Shown here one piece after another: positions 37,638 to 46,627 of a DNA stretch of 64,000 nt. The notes beneath the pieces were generated by a model. That model searched no databases. It was not told where the DNA came from and saw only the letters and a list, made by a program, of their open reading frames with translations. Numbering within the stretch: the first letter of the stretch is position 1; every line of letters starts with the position of its first letter. Made by a program: the position numbers and the translations under genes. The DNA is from Thermicanus aegyptius DSM 12793 (GTDB lineage Bacteria; Bacillota; Bacilli; Thermicanales; Thermicanaceae), in the NCBI RefSeq assembly GCF_000510645.1, contig NZ_KI783301.1:2820197-2884196 (forward strand), in the 5' to 3' direction.

Positions 37638-38530
37638 CGAAAATAAAACGGGAAAAATCCAAATTGTATATGGATACCGTCGTCCAGATACAGGTCTTCA
37701 CCGAAACATCAAAGGATGAGGCGGAAGCCAAAATCAATCGGGCTTTTGAGGCTTTTCAAAAAATCGAGCGGGCTTGCAGCCGTTTTAACCCTGACAGCGA
37801 ATTGATGAGGGCTTGTAGACAAATTCAGCGACCGGTTCAGGTTAGCCCGTTTTTATTCGAACCTCTCAAATTCGCATTGGAAATTGCCAAATGGACGGAC
37901 GGCATATTTGATCCTACAGTGGGAAAAGCGATGGAAGAGCAAGGTTTTAACCGCCAGTATTTAACCGGAAAGTTTATGGAAAGTCCCGCCTCCGTTTCGG
38001 CTACGTATCGGGACATCGTTTTAAATGAACGGGACCGCACGGTGTATTTACGAAAACCGATGGTCATAGATTTGGGAGCCGTGGCCAAAGGGTTCGCAAT
38101 TGATCTGGCGGTAAACGAATTGAAAGATTTGGAAAGATTTTGCGTCAATGCAGGTGGAGATCTGTTTGCGGGAGGAGCGGAACCCGGCGCGGGCGTTTGG
38201 AAAATCGGCATCCGGCATCCAACGCAGAATGACCGTATCATCCATACCGTCGAAATATCCAACGAGGCGATTTGCACCTCCGGAGGTTATGAGCGCAAAA
38301 GTCCAAAAAGAAAAGGCGTCCATCATCTGATCCTCCCTCATACGAAACAATCCCCGAACGATTGGATTAGTTGCAGTGTCATCGCCCCTTTTGCCATGCT
38401 GGCGGACGCATTCTCGACCGCGGTGTTTCTGTCGGGGGTGGAACGCGGGAAATCGCTCATCGAAGAAGCGGAGCTAAAAGGAATCTTGATTACATCCGGA
38501 TTGCAGATCATGAAGGTGGGAGGAATTTAA
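37634..38530 (+). CDS. apbE: FAD:protein FMN transferase ApbE, 298 aa
   Basis: Transfers FMN from FAD to Thr of target proteins, here presumably the preceding FMN-binding protein. Visible signatures: KLYMDTVVQIQVF, RFNPDSELMR, DLGAVAKGFAIDLAV, FCVNAGGDLFAGG, ICTSGGYER and the Mg-site MLADAFSTAVFLSG. No signal peptide or lipobox is obvious, unlike many secreted ApbE proteins. Its ATG overlaps the upstream stop (ATGA). The last 46 bp, including a GGGAGG site for the next gene, recur exactly at 39776-39821. Confidence 0.94.
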   Translation: MTKIKREKSKLYMDTVVQIQVFTETSKDEAEAKINRAFEAFQKIERACSRFNPDSELMRACRQIQRPVQVSPFLFEPLKFALEIAKWTDGIFDPTVGKAMEEQGFNRQYLTGKFMESPASVSATYRDIVLNERDRTVYLRKPMVIDLGAVAKGFAIDLAVNELKDLERFCVNAGGDLFAGGAEPGAGVWKIGIRHPTQNDRIIHTVEISNEAICTSGGYERKSPKRKGVHHLILPHTKQSPNDWISCSVIAPFAMLADAFSTAVFLSGVERGKSLIEEAELKGILITSGLQIMKVGGI

Positions 38531-38554
38531 ATGAAGGCGCGTCCGGGCGCACAA

Positions 38555-38590
38555 GAAAAAACCGGCTGCTGTCGACTTGACGGCTGCCGG
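38555..38590 (-). terminator. Terminator of the PAP2 gene
   Basis: Minus-strand stem CCGGCAGCCGTC / GACAGCAGCCGG with two single mismatches, followed by six Ts, ~80 bp after the PAP2 stop. It shows that the inserted GC-rich segment carries its own terminator. Confidence 0.7.
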
Positions 38591-38670
38591 CAGTTTCCCT
38601 TTTTCGGCATTTCCTGCAGGGAATTCGATCCTGTCGTCTTTATCGGAGCGTCTCAACTTTCCGCCAACGG

Positions 38671-39609
38671 TCAATCAACGGGGGGCGCCGGCGGAGACGG
38701 ATTGAAGGAATCCGACGGGGAAGTGCGCGCCCCCTGGAGCAACTTCGCACGCACAAACATGATCGGAGCGAGCCCGAACGCCCAGAATCCGATCAGGACA
38801 TACCGCAGCCAATCCCAGACGGGACCGGACGGGAAGGCGGCTTTCAGCCCCACCCTTAACACCAGTATGCCGACGAACCCGATCACGATGGCGAGGACCT
38901 TCCGAGGAAGCTTGCCACGCTTTGGGTCCAATTCGGTCACGCTCGCCTCGAGGAGGTGCCCGAGCCCGCCACCGAGCAGAGCACCCGACACCTTCGTGCC
39001 GACGTTCCCCAGGAAGAACGCCATCAACGCAGCGAAGACACCGACCGCGGCCGCTTTAAACGCAATCGGCCGCGACTCCATAGCCGGTGCGGCATAGCGG
39101 GCTACGACGACGGTGAGCGCGCCGAGCGCGATACCGCCGAGCACATCGGTCGGCCAATGCAGCCCGTTGTACAAGCGGGACAGCGCCACCAAGGCCGTGA
39201 GAACGGCGGCCATCCACCAGGCCCACCGGCGCCGCACGGCCAGCGCCATGAAGCCGAACAGGGCCGCGGCCGATTGCGCATGGAAGCTCGGGAACGAGTC
39301 GTTCGGGTAATGACTGTCCACCATCGCCGATTCGATCTCTCTTGAATGCACGCCCTCGACTCCGACCGGCCGAGCCACACCTAGCCCGTCCTTCAGGATT
39401 ATGTTCACGAACAAGGTCACCATCAGCACATAAAAAAGTTGAATGCCCGTCTTCCGGGAAACGGTCCAAAAGACAGCCGGGATGACAAGGAGGAAGAAGT
39501 CTTCTGTTCCCATAAACGTGAAGATTCCAGCCAATGCGTTCCATATGGGGCCCTGCCCGGAAGTCACCCAGGCAAGGAACTCTTGCTCCCAAGAACCTAC
39601 ATGCAGCAT
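38671..39609 (-). CDS. PAP2-family membrane phosphatase, 312 aa
   Basis: Membrane phosphatase with the three PAP2 motifs: ILKDGLGVARP (KxxxxxxRP, ~75), FPSFHAQSA (PSxH, ~107) and SRLYNGLHWPTDVLGG (SRxxxxxHxxxD, ~143). A hydrophobic C-terminal half has four or more further segments. Acts on lipid phosphates such as undecaprenyl pyrophosphate or phosphatidate; exact substrate unknown. AGAGGTG precedes ATG 39609. Its GC content is visibly higher than that of the flavin genes on both sides and it is antiparallel to them, signs of a transferred insert. Confidence 0.9.
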   Translation of the reverse strand: MLHVGSWEQEFLAWVTSGQGPIWNALAGIFTFMGTEDFFLLVIPAVFWTVSRKTGIQLFYVLMVTLFVNIILKDGLGVARPVGVEGVHSREIESAMVDSHYPNDSFPSFHAQSAAALFGFMALAVRRRWAWWMAAVLTALVALSRLYNGLHWPTDVLGGIALGALTVVVARYAAPAMESRPIAFKAAAVGVFAALMAFFLGNVGTKVSGALLGGGLGHLLEASVTELDPKRGKLPRKVLAIVIGFVGILVLRVGLKAAFPSGPVWDWLRYVLIGFWAFGLAPIMFVRAKLLQGARTSPSDSFNPSPPAPPVD

Positions 39610-39665
39610 CGTTCCACCTCTTCTATCCTAAGGGAATGGATCGCTTTGAGTACTCGAACACATCT

Positions 39666-39731
39666 CATTGTATCAGAAAGAGCGAGCGAATGACTGATTT
39701 TAAGGAATTTTTAAGGTTGTTAAATTATAGA
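39666..39731 (+). promoter_or_regulatory. Second copy of the flavin-module promoter
   Basis: About 64 bp nearly identical to 36682-36745. TTTTAAG repeats lie at 39698-39704 and 39709-39715, again 11 bp apart, with a TATAGA -10 (39726-39731) at the same 17-bp offset. It should place the rnfD-like gene under the same response regulator. Confidence 0.8.
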
Positions 39732-39756
39732 CAAACAACTGGCAATCTGATTGAAG

Positions 39757-39821
39757 AAATGGAACTAAAAAGAAACTTGATTACATCCGGATTGCAGATC
39801 ATGAAGGTGGGAGGAATTTAA
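39757..39821 (+). pseudogene. Duplicated 3' end of apbE
   Basis: The last ~20 codons of apbE (EMELKRNLITSGLQIMKVGG plus stop) reappear here without the rest of the gene; 39776-39821 is identical to 38485-38530. The copy retains the GGGAGG ribosome site placed seven bases before the rnfD-like ATG, which explains its retention. Confidence 0.9.
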
Positions 39822-40655
39822 ATGAAATTTAAACAATGGTTTAAGACCCCGAAGGCTTATGTTCTGTTAACCTTGGTTGCTTTGCTTATCATCGCTTCCC
39901 TCGGTTCCCAAGACATGAGAGGCATCCTGCATGCCGGTGTTGCCGTCGTTGTCTGTGTCGCTTTGGACATCATTTGTTCCCTTATCAAAAGAAGAAAGCG
40001 AATCATGCCGGACGGGGCGATCATTACCGGATTGATCATTTCCCTGATTTTAAGCACCACTTCAACATGGTTCATCGTGATCGCCACCTCCATTTTGGCC
40101 ATTTTGTCCAAACATATTCTGGTTTATCGAAAAAAACCGATTTTCAATCCTGCGGCAACCGGTTTGTTTCTGTCCATTCCCCTCTTTCAATCGCAACAAA
40201 GCTGGTGGGGCGCATTCGGGGATCTTCCGGATTGGACCTTGGCGTTTGTCTTGATCGGCGGTTACATCGCCACAAATCGGGTCAACAAATTCCCCCAAGT
40301 GTTTTCGTTTCTTGCCATGTATTTCGTTTCTCTATACATCATGGCCTTTTACTTCCACGTCGGAGATATTGCAGATGCGCTCCGCCCTCCTTTTATTAAC
40401 GCGACCCTTTTCTTCGCCCTGTTTATGTTGACGGATCCGCCGACTTCGCCGGCCAAAACCGGAGATCAAATCGTTTTCAGCCTCCTTGCCGCAGCGGTGA
40501 GTGTGGTGGTCTATGGGTATTTTGGCGGTTTGATGTATTTGTTTATCGGCTTGTTTGTCGGAAATCTTTATCAAGTGTGGAAATCAAGCTTGTCCGGTAA
40601 AACCGTTAAGCAAGTTCGCCCTGAAATCAAAAAGGGCCATAATATGCCCTTTTAA
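39822..40655 (+). CDS. RnfD/NqrB-like membrane flavoprotein-family subunit, 277 aa
   Basis: About nine membrane segments. Family signatures are PDGAIITGLIISLILSTTST, IFNPAATGLFLSIP and FALFMLTDPPTSPAKTGDQI, all typical of the RnfD/NqrB/NQR2 family. The covalent-FMN SGAT site of classical RnfD is not seen, so electron transfer may run from quinone or flavodoxin through it to the neighbouring FMN-binding protein. It probably originally followed apbE directly. A terminator overlaps its stop. Confidence 0.88.
   Translation: MKFKQWFKTPKAYVLLTLVALLIIASLGSQDMRGILHAGVAVVVCVALDIICSLIKRRKRIMPDGAIITGLIISLILSTTSTWFIVIATSILAILSKHILVYRKKPIFNPAATGLFLSIPLFQSQQSWWGAFGDLPDWTLAFVLIGGYIATNRVNKFPQVFSFLAMYFVSLYIMAFYFHVGDIADALRPPFINATLFFALFMLTDPPTSPAKTGDQIVFSLLAAAVSVVVYGYFGGLMYLFIGLFVGNLYQVWKSSLSGKTVKQVRPEIKKGHNMPF
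40630..40653 (+). terminator. Terminator overlapping the rnfD-like stop codon
   Basis: AAAAGGGC, 8-base loop, GCCCTTTT directly at the stop codon (40653-40655). Perfect 8-bp stem with an A tract before and T tract after. Confidence 0.75.
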
Positions 40656-40973
40656 AATATGTATTAACAAGCAAGCGAATTTGAGCCACCCTGTGATCAA
40701 AAGCATGAATCCCTCCAAAGTTGTTTGGTCGTGCCCATTTTACTAAATGTGTGGATACTGTGCATTCCACGTGGCTCTACCCTGACATCTGAAATAAAAG
40801 CATACCTGTACCGATATCCTCTCCCAGAAGGAAATTCTTAAGCTTGTTACTTATGGGACTGTCCCGCCTGTCGTTAGGAGCTGCTCTTGGTTGAAAAAAT
40901 CTCGATCATATCGATGATTTCATGCTCGATCCTCTTGAAAAAACGGCATAAAAAAAGGAGTTTTTAGTATTTT
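40656..40973. other. Gene-free stretch, 318 bp
   Basis: No open frame with codon-like structure or ribosome site on either strand. Near the right end a run of A then GGAGTTTTT (40950-40966) gives weak terminator character for the leftward toxin-antitoxin transcript. Confidence 0.5.
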
Positions 40974-41284
40974 TTATTTGATCGATTTTGTCCAATCCAT
41001 CTTTGCATAGATTACGCGGTGGATCTCAACTATTTTCTCCTCTTCCCGAACAACGTAAAAAACCGTACAATTTTTCACAGGCAGCATTCGATCATCTTCT
41101 CCCAAAGGCTTAATAGAGCGGTATATCTTGTGTGCATAAGGAAAATCCCTTAACAGGGAGATAGAATGCTCTAATCATCCAGCAGATCCATTGCCGCCTT
41201 TGGCGCGTTTAACTGGTCGGATTTATACAGGATAATGTCCGTTATATCCTGTCTAGCCATCGGAAGGTAAATGAATTCATACAT
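40974..41284 (-). pseudogene. RelE/ParE-type toxin, frameshifted
   Basis: The minus strand from ATG 41284 reads MYEFIYLPMARQDITDIILY through MDLLDD and meets a stop at about 41173. The next frame continues without gap as LEHSISLLRDFPYAHKIYRS through LPVKNCTVFYVVREEEKIVE to the stop at 40974. One missing base near 41175 restores a standard RelE/ParE toxin of ~103 residues. Its start overlaps the antitoxin stop, the usual type II arrangement. Probably inactive unless the shift is a sequencing error. Confidence 0.8.
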
Positions 41285-41564
41285 TCCCGCCGTCTACCTT
41301 TTCCTGCAAATTTTTCCTCAAACTGTCGAAAACCTCTTTATGGGAAAAACGCTGATGGGTTTGTTTTGCTTGCAGTTCCGCTTCCTTCAATTTGAAATAC
41401 ACTTCACTTTCAAATTGTAGCTTTTCATATGCTTCAAAACTCATCACAACCATGTCTCCATATCCATTTTTTGTGAGAAAAACAGGTTCGGAAGTTTCGT
41501 GAACGACCCTGGAAATCTCTGCGAAATGATTTCGCAAATCCGATACCGGCCTAATCTGTGGCAT
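41277..41564 (-). CDS. Phd/YefM-type antitoxin, 95 aa
   Basis: MPQIRPVSDLRNHFAEISRV then VFLTKNGYGDMVVMSFEAYE is the canonical Phd/YefM DNA-binding domain; the C-terminal ~45 charged residues should wrap the toxin. ATG 41564 has GAGGTG six bases upstream. The partner toxin is frameshifted, so this may now be an orphan antitoxin. Confidence 0.88.
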   Translation of the reverse strand: MPQIRPVSDLRNHFAEISRVVHETSEPVFLTKNGYGDMVVMSFEAYEKLQFESEVYFKLKEAELQAKQTHQRFSHKEVFDSLRKNLQEKVDGGNV

Positions 41565-41639
41565 GAATAACACCTCACATTTTATGTAGCATAATTTTAT
41601 GCTAAATTATCAAGGCGCCGCGATCAATCAGTTAAAATG

Positions 41640-41985
41640 TTACCGAAAGGAGATTGGATCACTCACATCGAAATGTTACCGAAGGGATGTGTTTTGAAAC
41701 TAACCATGAAAACACGACGTGAAGTGATCCATGCCTTGGATGAACAATATAAGAAAGCGAAAACGCGTCATGAGAAATCTGCAAAACTGGTGGCTTACCA
41801 GGAGGCCATGCCCGTCATTCAACGTGTTTGGGAGGCCCTGGATTATCCTTGTGCCGAACGCCTGCATCCGGTTCTGCTCGAGACAGCCCAGACCCTTGCC
41901 CGGCATGGTCATCTGCACCTTACCGATCCCATCATATCGCAGCTGCAAGAGATGAAACCGATAGAAGTCCAAGGACAAAACACTA
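41640..41985 (+). pseudogene. IS transposase relic, N-terminal/HTH region
   Basis: The frame MKTRREVIHALDEQYKKAKT then VIQRVWEALDYPCAERLHPV and ARHGHLHLTDPI resembles the N-terminal region of an integrase-core (rve) IS transposase, with the usual HTH between the first two segments apparently deleted. The match ends near 41985, after which the frame runs into sequence antisense to the PfpI gene. No inverted repeat or catalytic domain remains. Confidence 0.6.
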
Positions 41986-42080
41986 TCGGCATAGAAGTGA
42001 AGTTGCCCAAGACAACATTGCTTACGGTGACGACCGAAGCCCCGGCAATCCGGGGCATTGAAAATACTTGGCGGTTAGCG

Positions 42081-42608
42081 TCAAGACTGAGGGACGAGCG
42101 TGCGCAGTTTGTTCAACGTTTCTCGGATGAACGCCGGTTCGTCGGCCGGCATCCGCGACGAAACGTAGTTGCCGTCGACGACCACCTCCTGATCGACGTA
42201 GTTGGCGCCCGCATTGATCAGATCATCCTTCAACGGAGGGTAGCACGTCAGTGTCTTGCCTTTGGCAAGACCCGCGCTGATCAGGATCTGCGGCCCGTGG
42301 CAGATCGCCGAAATCAGTTTGCCCTGACTGTCCATGTCTTTGACGAACTGTAATATCTGCTGGTTGAGACGCAGATTTTCCGGTGACGATCCGCCCGGAA
42401 TGACGACCGCGTCAAATTGGTCAGCCTTCACTTCGTCGATGGAAGCATCGGTCGTATACGTTGCCTGCTTGTTCTTGCCTGTCAGTTTTTCACCTTTTTT
42501 CAGCCCGATAATGACCGTTTGGTGGCCGGCCGCTTTGATCGCATCGTACGGTTTTTGCATTTCCGAATCCTCAAATTCGTTGGCCAGCAGGAAAGCTACT
42601 CTCTTCAT
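42081..42608 (-). CDS. DJ-1/PfpI-family protein, 175 aa
   Basis: MKRVAFLLANEFEDSE start, AVVIPGGSSPENLR, and the nucleophile-elbow Cys in AICHGPQILISAG (~103) followed by the C-terminal GNYVSSRMPADEPAFIRE. This is the YfkM/PfpI branch, whose members act as general-stress proteins or deglycase-like enzymes. GAGGAG precedes ATG 42608. It follows the decarboxylase on the same strand after 86 bp. Confidence 0.92.
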   Translation of the reverse strand: MKRVAFLLANEFEDSEMQKPYDAIKAAGHQTVIIGLKKGEKLTGKNKQATYTTDASIDEVKADQFDAVVIPGGSSPENLRLNQQILQFVKDMDSQGKLISAICHGPQILISAGLAKGKTLTCYPPLKDDLINAGANYVDQEVVVDGNYVSSRMPADEPAFIRETLNKLRTLVPQS

Positions 42609-42694
42609 AGCTGTTTCACTCCTCTTTTGAATGGATATTGTTATATTTCCCTGATTGAGATTCCCGCAAACAAAAGGATTCCGTACTGAAAAGC

Positions 42695-44405
42695 CTAATT
42701 CTGCCGTTTCTCCTGCTCCTCCAGATGCTTACGCATTTTGTGAACATAGTCCGGCGCATCCATCGGATCGCTTACCATCATTTCAATCATGCACAGTTTA
42801 TTCGCATTCTGTGTCTGTGCCTGGTTGATCGCTTCGTCCAATTCCCGGTTCGTCCGTACCTCCACCGTAAAAGCATCGCCACTGAAAACCTCAGCCAGTT
42901 TCGTATAATTCCAGTGCGGGACCTGGTTGTATTTCTGATTTTCCGTCTTCACATTCAAATACTTTTCAATCGTGTACACTCCATTGTGAAGAACGAAAAT
43001 GATCGGTCTGCATCCGTTTTCCAGCATCGAGCTGATCTCCTGTGCCGTGAATTGCAGCGAGCCATCACCGGTAAAGAGGAGGACGCGCCGGTTTTTCGCC
43101 GCAATACAAGCGCCGAATGCGGCCGGAGTCGCGTAGCCGACGCTCTGCCATCCCCCTTGGGCGATGTATATCACCCCTTTAGGCAGTCTGATCTGCGACA
43201 TGCCATAGATCAACGTTCCCGTTTCCACGATGACAATATCGTTATCTTTCAGCATCCTTTGGATACGAGGGTAAAAAGACGCTGCGGCAATCGGTTGCTC
43301 CGGCCCGCCACCAACGGCATCATACGGAAAGCTCACGGCAGGGATAGGCTTTGTCTGTCGGTACCCGATGGTTTGCAGTGCGTTCAGCATATCCTCCGCC
43401 CTAATGTTCGTATACGTGGCTTCGCCTATTTTAGCCGAGTTGGACTGAATGTCTACGGTTTTCAGAGGATTCAACTTTGCGGTAAAGATGGCCGTGTTGC
43501 TGTCCGACCATATAAGTCCAACCGCAATAACGCAATCAGCCCCTTCAACGATGCTCCGCACATCCCCGCTGGCGAATGCGCCGCCATACATTCCGATATA
43601 TTGGGGATGGGTTTCATCAAAAGCGCTTTTGCCTTGCATCATCGATGCCACGGGCACGTTCATTTGTTCGGCCAGCTTTTGGACGTGAGCTTGGAGTCCG
43701 TAACGGAGCGTGTTCATATCCACCAGAATGACCACGTTTCGCGCATGTTTCAGCAATTGACGCACATGGGCAATCGCTGATTGAAGTGAGTATCCGTTCG
43801 TTTGAGCAGGCTCGTCAGTCTGCCCGTTGCGCCGAATGACCGGTTTCGTGACGAGATCGAGAGCGATGGTCAAGTATACCGGCTTTTTTAACAGCTTGGC
43901 GATCTGAATGGCCTTTGGGATTTCCATCCCGGCGTTTTCCGGTGTCAACATCGCCGTGTAGCCGGTGATGGGCTCGTATACTTTGCGAAACACATCATAA
44001 TCTCCGTCCATAAGGGTGTGATGCAGCAGCCTGTGCGCCTTCTGTTCCATCGATTTGGGAGAACCCACGATATGGATGATCGGCACATTCTCGCTGTAAG
44101 CGCCGGCAATCCCATTGCAGGCGCTCATTTCTCCGACTCCGAAAGTTGTAATAAGAGCCCCGATTCCTTTCACCCGGGCGTATCCATCTGCAGCATAACC
44201 GCAATTCAGCTCGTTTCGTCCACTGATCAATTGGATCCCCCTCATATTTCTCAAGTACATCGAGCAGATTGAAGTTATAGTCGCCCGGTACGCCGAAGAT
44301 CTCCGTAATGCCTTCCTGTTTCAGACAGTCGAACAAATACTGTCCAAGAGTCTTCTGTTCGGTCTGAATCCGGGACAGTGCCATTGGTTGTGTTAAAGTG
44401 GACAA
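42695..44405 (-). pseudogene. ThDP-dependent 2-keto acid decarboxylase, single frameshift
   Basis: Starts at TTG 44405 (AAAGGGG upstream) and reads QYLFDCLKQEGITEIFGVPG through LLDVLEKYEG. A run of five Cs on the plus strand (44237-44241) then shifts the frame; with four, it continues into IQLISGRNELNCGYAADGYA and on to residue ~565. ThDP motif TGDGSLQFTAQEISSML is intact. Related to indolepyruvate and branched-chain keto acid decarboxylases, which make aldehydes for fusel alcohols or indoleacetate. The homopolymer makes sequencing error a real alternative to pseudogenisation. Confidence 0.85.
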
Positions 44406-44455
44406 GAATCATTTCCCCTTTAATCAAGTTAATGGTTCACCCTCTTTTTCGGGGC

Positions 44456-45775
44456 CTAATTCGCGTAAAGATACGATTTGACGTCTTTCCCGACAAAGGC
44501 TTTCCAAATGACCATGTTGTACGGATAGTCCCAATTGATTTCGTCCTCAGGTGCAAACATCTCGTGAAGCCGATTGTTGTTAAAAATAATGTACCCCTTT
44601 TGATCGAATGCCACCCCATCTACCCACAACATCCGGTCATCCGACACGAAACGGCGGAATTGATTGCTCTCAGGACTATAGATGCCAACTCCCTGTCCTT
44701 CCAACATGGTGTAAAAAACATTTCCTTTATTGTCCGCGTGCATCCCGTCGGTGTTTGTCCCTTTGCTGCCCATCGCTTGAACGGCGTCATTAATCTTTTC
44801 CAACGGCGTATTAAAATTTCTTAGCAGCGCCGTATCGATCGCATATAAATTACGGCCGGTCACCGGGCAGTAGTACAAGGTTGAGCGATCGGCGGACAAT
44901 GCTATGCCGTCGGCACCTATTTTGAGGGGTCTGTCCTTAAAGACCGGTTTGCCCATAATGGAGAAAACAAACCCGGGAAAATCCTGCGTGCTGTCATGGC
45001 GGTCGAGCACCCGTCTGAATGTTTTCGTCTTCATATTGTAGACAATGATTCCGCCGACGACGCGGCCTGTCCAACCCTCTCCATTTCCGGAGTCGGTAAT
45101 GTAGACGAAACCGTTTTTATTGTCCACGACCAAGTCGTTTAAAAAGGAAGTTCGATATGATGCGATCTCGTTCGGAATAGGAATGGAGTCGATCAATTTA
45201 TTGGTATTCAAATCCCATATGACCAGCTTCTGCGAACCTTCCGGAGAAGGAGCAAAGGCGATTTTTCCTTGATCCAGCAGCCACATCCGGTTCCGTTCGT
45301 CGATTTCATATCCCAGGACGGATTGGAGAACTTTAGGGTTTCCTGCCTGGTTCCATTCCCAGCTCGGAAAAGCTTCCAACAGCGGTTTTCCGTTTTTGAT
45401 GACAATCCGATTCATGGTAGCGGGAATGCCCTGGGCCCAACGGGGAACCGAAACGTAATAGTTGCCTTGTTGATCGACCTTGACCCCGGCAGGCATAGCC
45501 TTTTTCCAATATTGATTGGCCTCAAATTGCTGCTTCATCTTTGGGTCCGGAAAATTCCAGTCCAAACGGTTCCAATGGAATACTATTTGATATCGACCTA
45601 TTTGTGTCGGTGCGGATTGTTCCTTTTTTTGAACGAAGGTACCCTGACCTTCCCATTGAAGTGCACCTGGAGCCTGCTGATTGACGGGATGAGCGGTCGC
45701 GGTGTGTGGATTGCCGATGTACGCGCAAAGCATCGCGAACAGCATCAGAAATGGCGTTTTGGCACGAAATCTCAC
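44456..45775 (-). CDS. Secreted Yellow/major-royal-jelly-like protein, 439 aa
   Basis: Signal peptide (FLMLFAMLCAYIGNPHTATA) followed by a six-bladed beta-propeller-like sequence: FVYITDSGNGEGWTGRVVGG, ADGIALSADRSTLYYCPVTG, then LYAIDTALLR, and AMGSKGTNTDGMHADNKGN. This is the MRJP/Yellow family, best known from insects but found in scattered bacteria; biochemical role in bacteria is unclear. GTG 45775 has GGGGGG about 12 bases upstream. Same strand as the decarboxylase, 50 bp apart. Confidence 0.85.
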   Translation of the reverse strand: MRFRAKTPFLMLFAMLCAYIGNPHTATAHPVNQQAPGALQWEGQGTFVQKKEQSAPTQIGRYQIVFHWNRLDWNFPDPKMKQQFEANQYWKKAMPAGVKVDQQGNYYVSVPRWAQGIPATMNRIVIKNGKPLLEAFPSWEWNQAGNPKVLQSVLGYEIDERNRMWLLDQGKIAFAPSPEGSQKLVIWDLNTNKLIDSIPIPNEIASYRTSFLNDLVVDNKNGFVYITDSGNGEGWTGRVVGGIIVYNMKTKTFRRVLDRHDSTQDFPGFVFSIMGKPVFKDRPLKIGADGIALSADRSTLYYCPVTGRNLYAIDTALLRNFNTPLEKINDAVQAMGSKGTNTDGMHADNKGNVFYTMLEGQGVGIYSPESNQFRRFVSDDRMLWVDGVAFDQKGYIIFNNNRLHEMFAPEDEINWDYPYNMVIWKAFVGKDVKSYLYAN

Positions 45776-46295
45776 AATGTATTGGAACCCCCCTGTAATT
45801 TACTACACCTTGGTTTTGTCCCACAGGTGTTATCAATTAGGTAAGATTCCCATTGTATATTTGGATTATTCAGCTTGAAGATCGTTGCAACAACTGTGGA
45901 TAAAATGGACATCCATAGGCAGTCACCATCTGTTTCATTCAAAATAACTTATGGCTATAAACACATGGAAGAGGTGAAGGTCATGGCTGTTTGTCAAAGC
46001 CAGAGAAAGCAATGTTGCGCTTTTGGCCAGGCTGCTTCGAGCCTAGGCGGAGGGTGAAGGAGAGTACGGTATGTTGCTCGTCGGCAATGTGGACATTAAC
46101 CGGGTAAGTGCGAATTGTCTTGATTTTATAGGAATACGCACCATTCCGCAAATGATATTTCAGCCGCATGCTTTTGAAGCCGTTTTATATGGTTATTTTT
46201 ATCAAAGAGCGAGGGAACGGGAAAAACGCCTGGCTCGCAGGTGCATTAACGGAGAGAGGCACTGGCCTGCAAAATTCAGTTTGTGGTATTTTCTG
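45776..46295. other. Gene-poor stretch, 520 bp
   Basis: Short open frames on both strands have neither ribosome sites nor recognisable content. It lies between the Yellow-like gene and the IS1202-like relic and probably holds the upstream control of the former plus transposon debris. Confidence 0.45.
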
Positions 46296-46624
46296 CATGA
46301 CGCCAGCCCTTACGCCTGGTTGCAAGACCGGGAACTGAACTCACACTGCATGGCGCGTTCGATGACGCCACCGGGATCGTCGTTTGTACCGTCTTTCGCC
46401 CGACGGAAACACGGGAAGGCAATTTCGCTGTCATGCAGCAGACTATTGAGCAATACGGCTTTCACCTCGATCTTTACAGCGACCGCCACATCATCTTCCG
46501 TTCGAGAAACCTGGACATTGGAGCAGGAATGGGTTGGAGAGCCAAAGCCGTTGTCGCATTTCGGCAAAACGATGGCCGAACTCGGGATCACTCAGATCAA
46601 AGCCTTGACTCCCCAAGCCAAATG
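46296..46624 (+). pseudogene. IS1202/ISNCY-type transposase relic, catalytic-domain fragment
   Basis: With two frameshifts corrected (near 46335 and 46503) the plus strand reads HDASPYAWLQDR, then TELTLHGAFDDATGIVVCTV, FRPTETREGNFAVM, YGFHLDLYSDRHIIFRS, PLSHFGKTMAELGITQIKAL and TPQAK. This is the DDE core of IS1202-like transposases, truncated at both ends. Its right end abuts the DUF2326 fragment near 46625. Confidence 0.8.
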
Positions 46625-46627
46625 TAA

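Noticed and set aside
41637..42353. A 238-residue plus-strand frame as one protein
   Set aside because: Its second half is antisense to the well-supported PfpI gene; only the first ~115 codons resemble a transposase.
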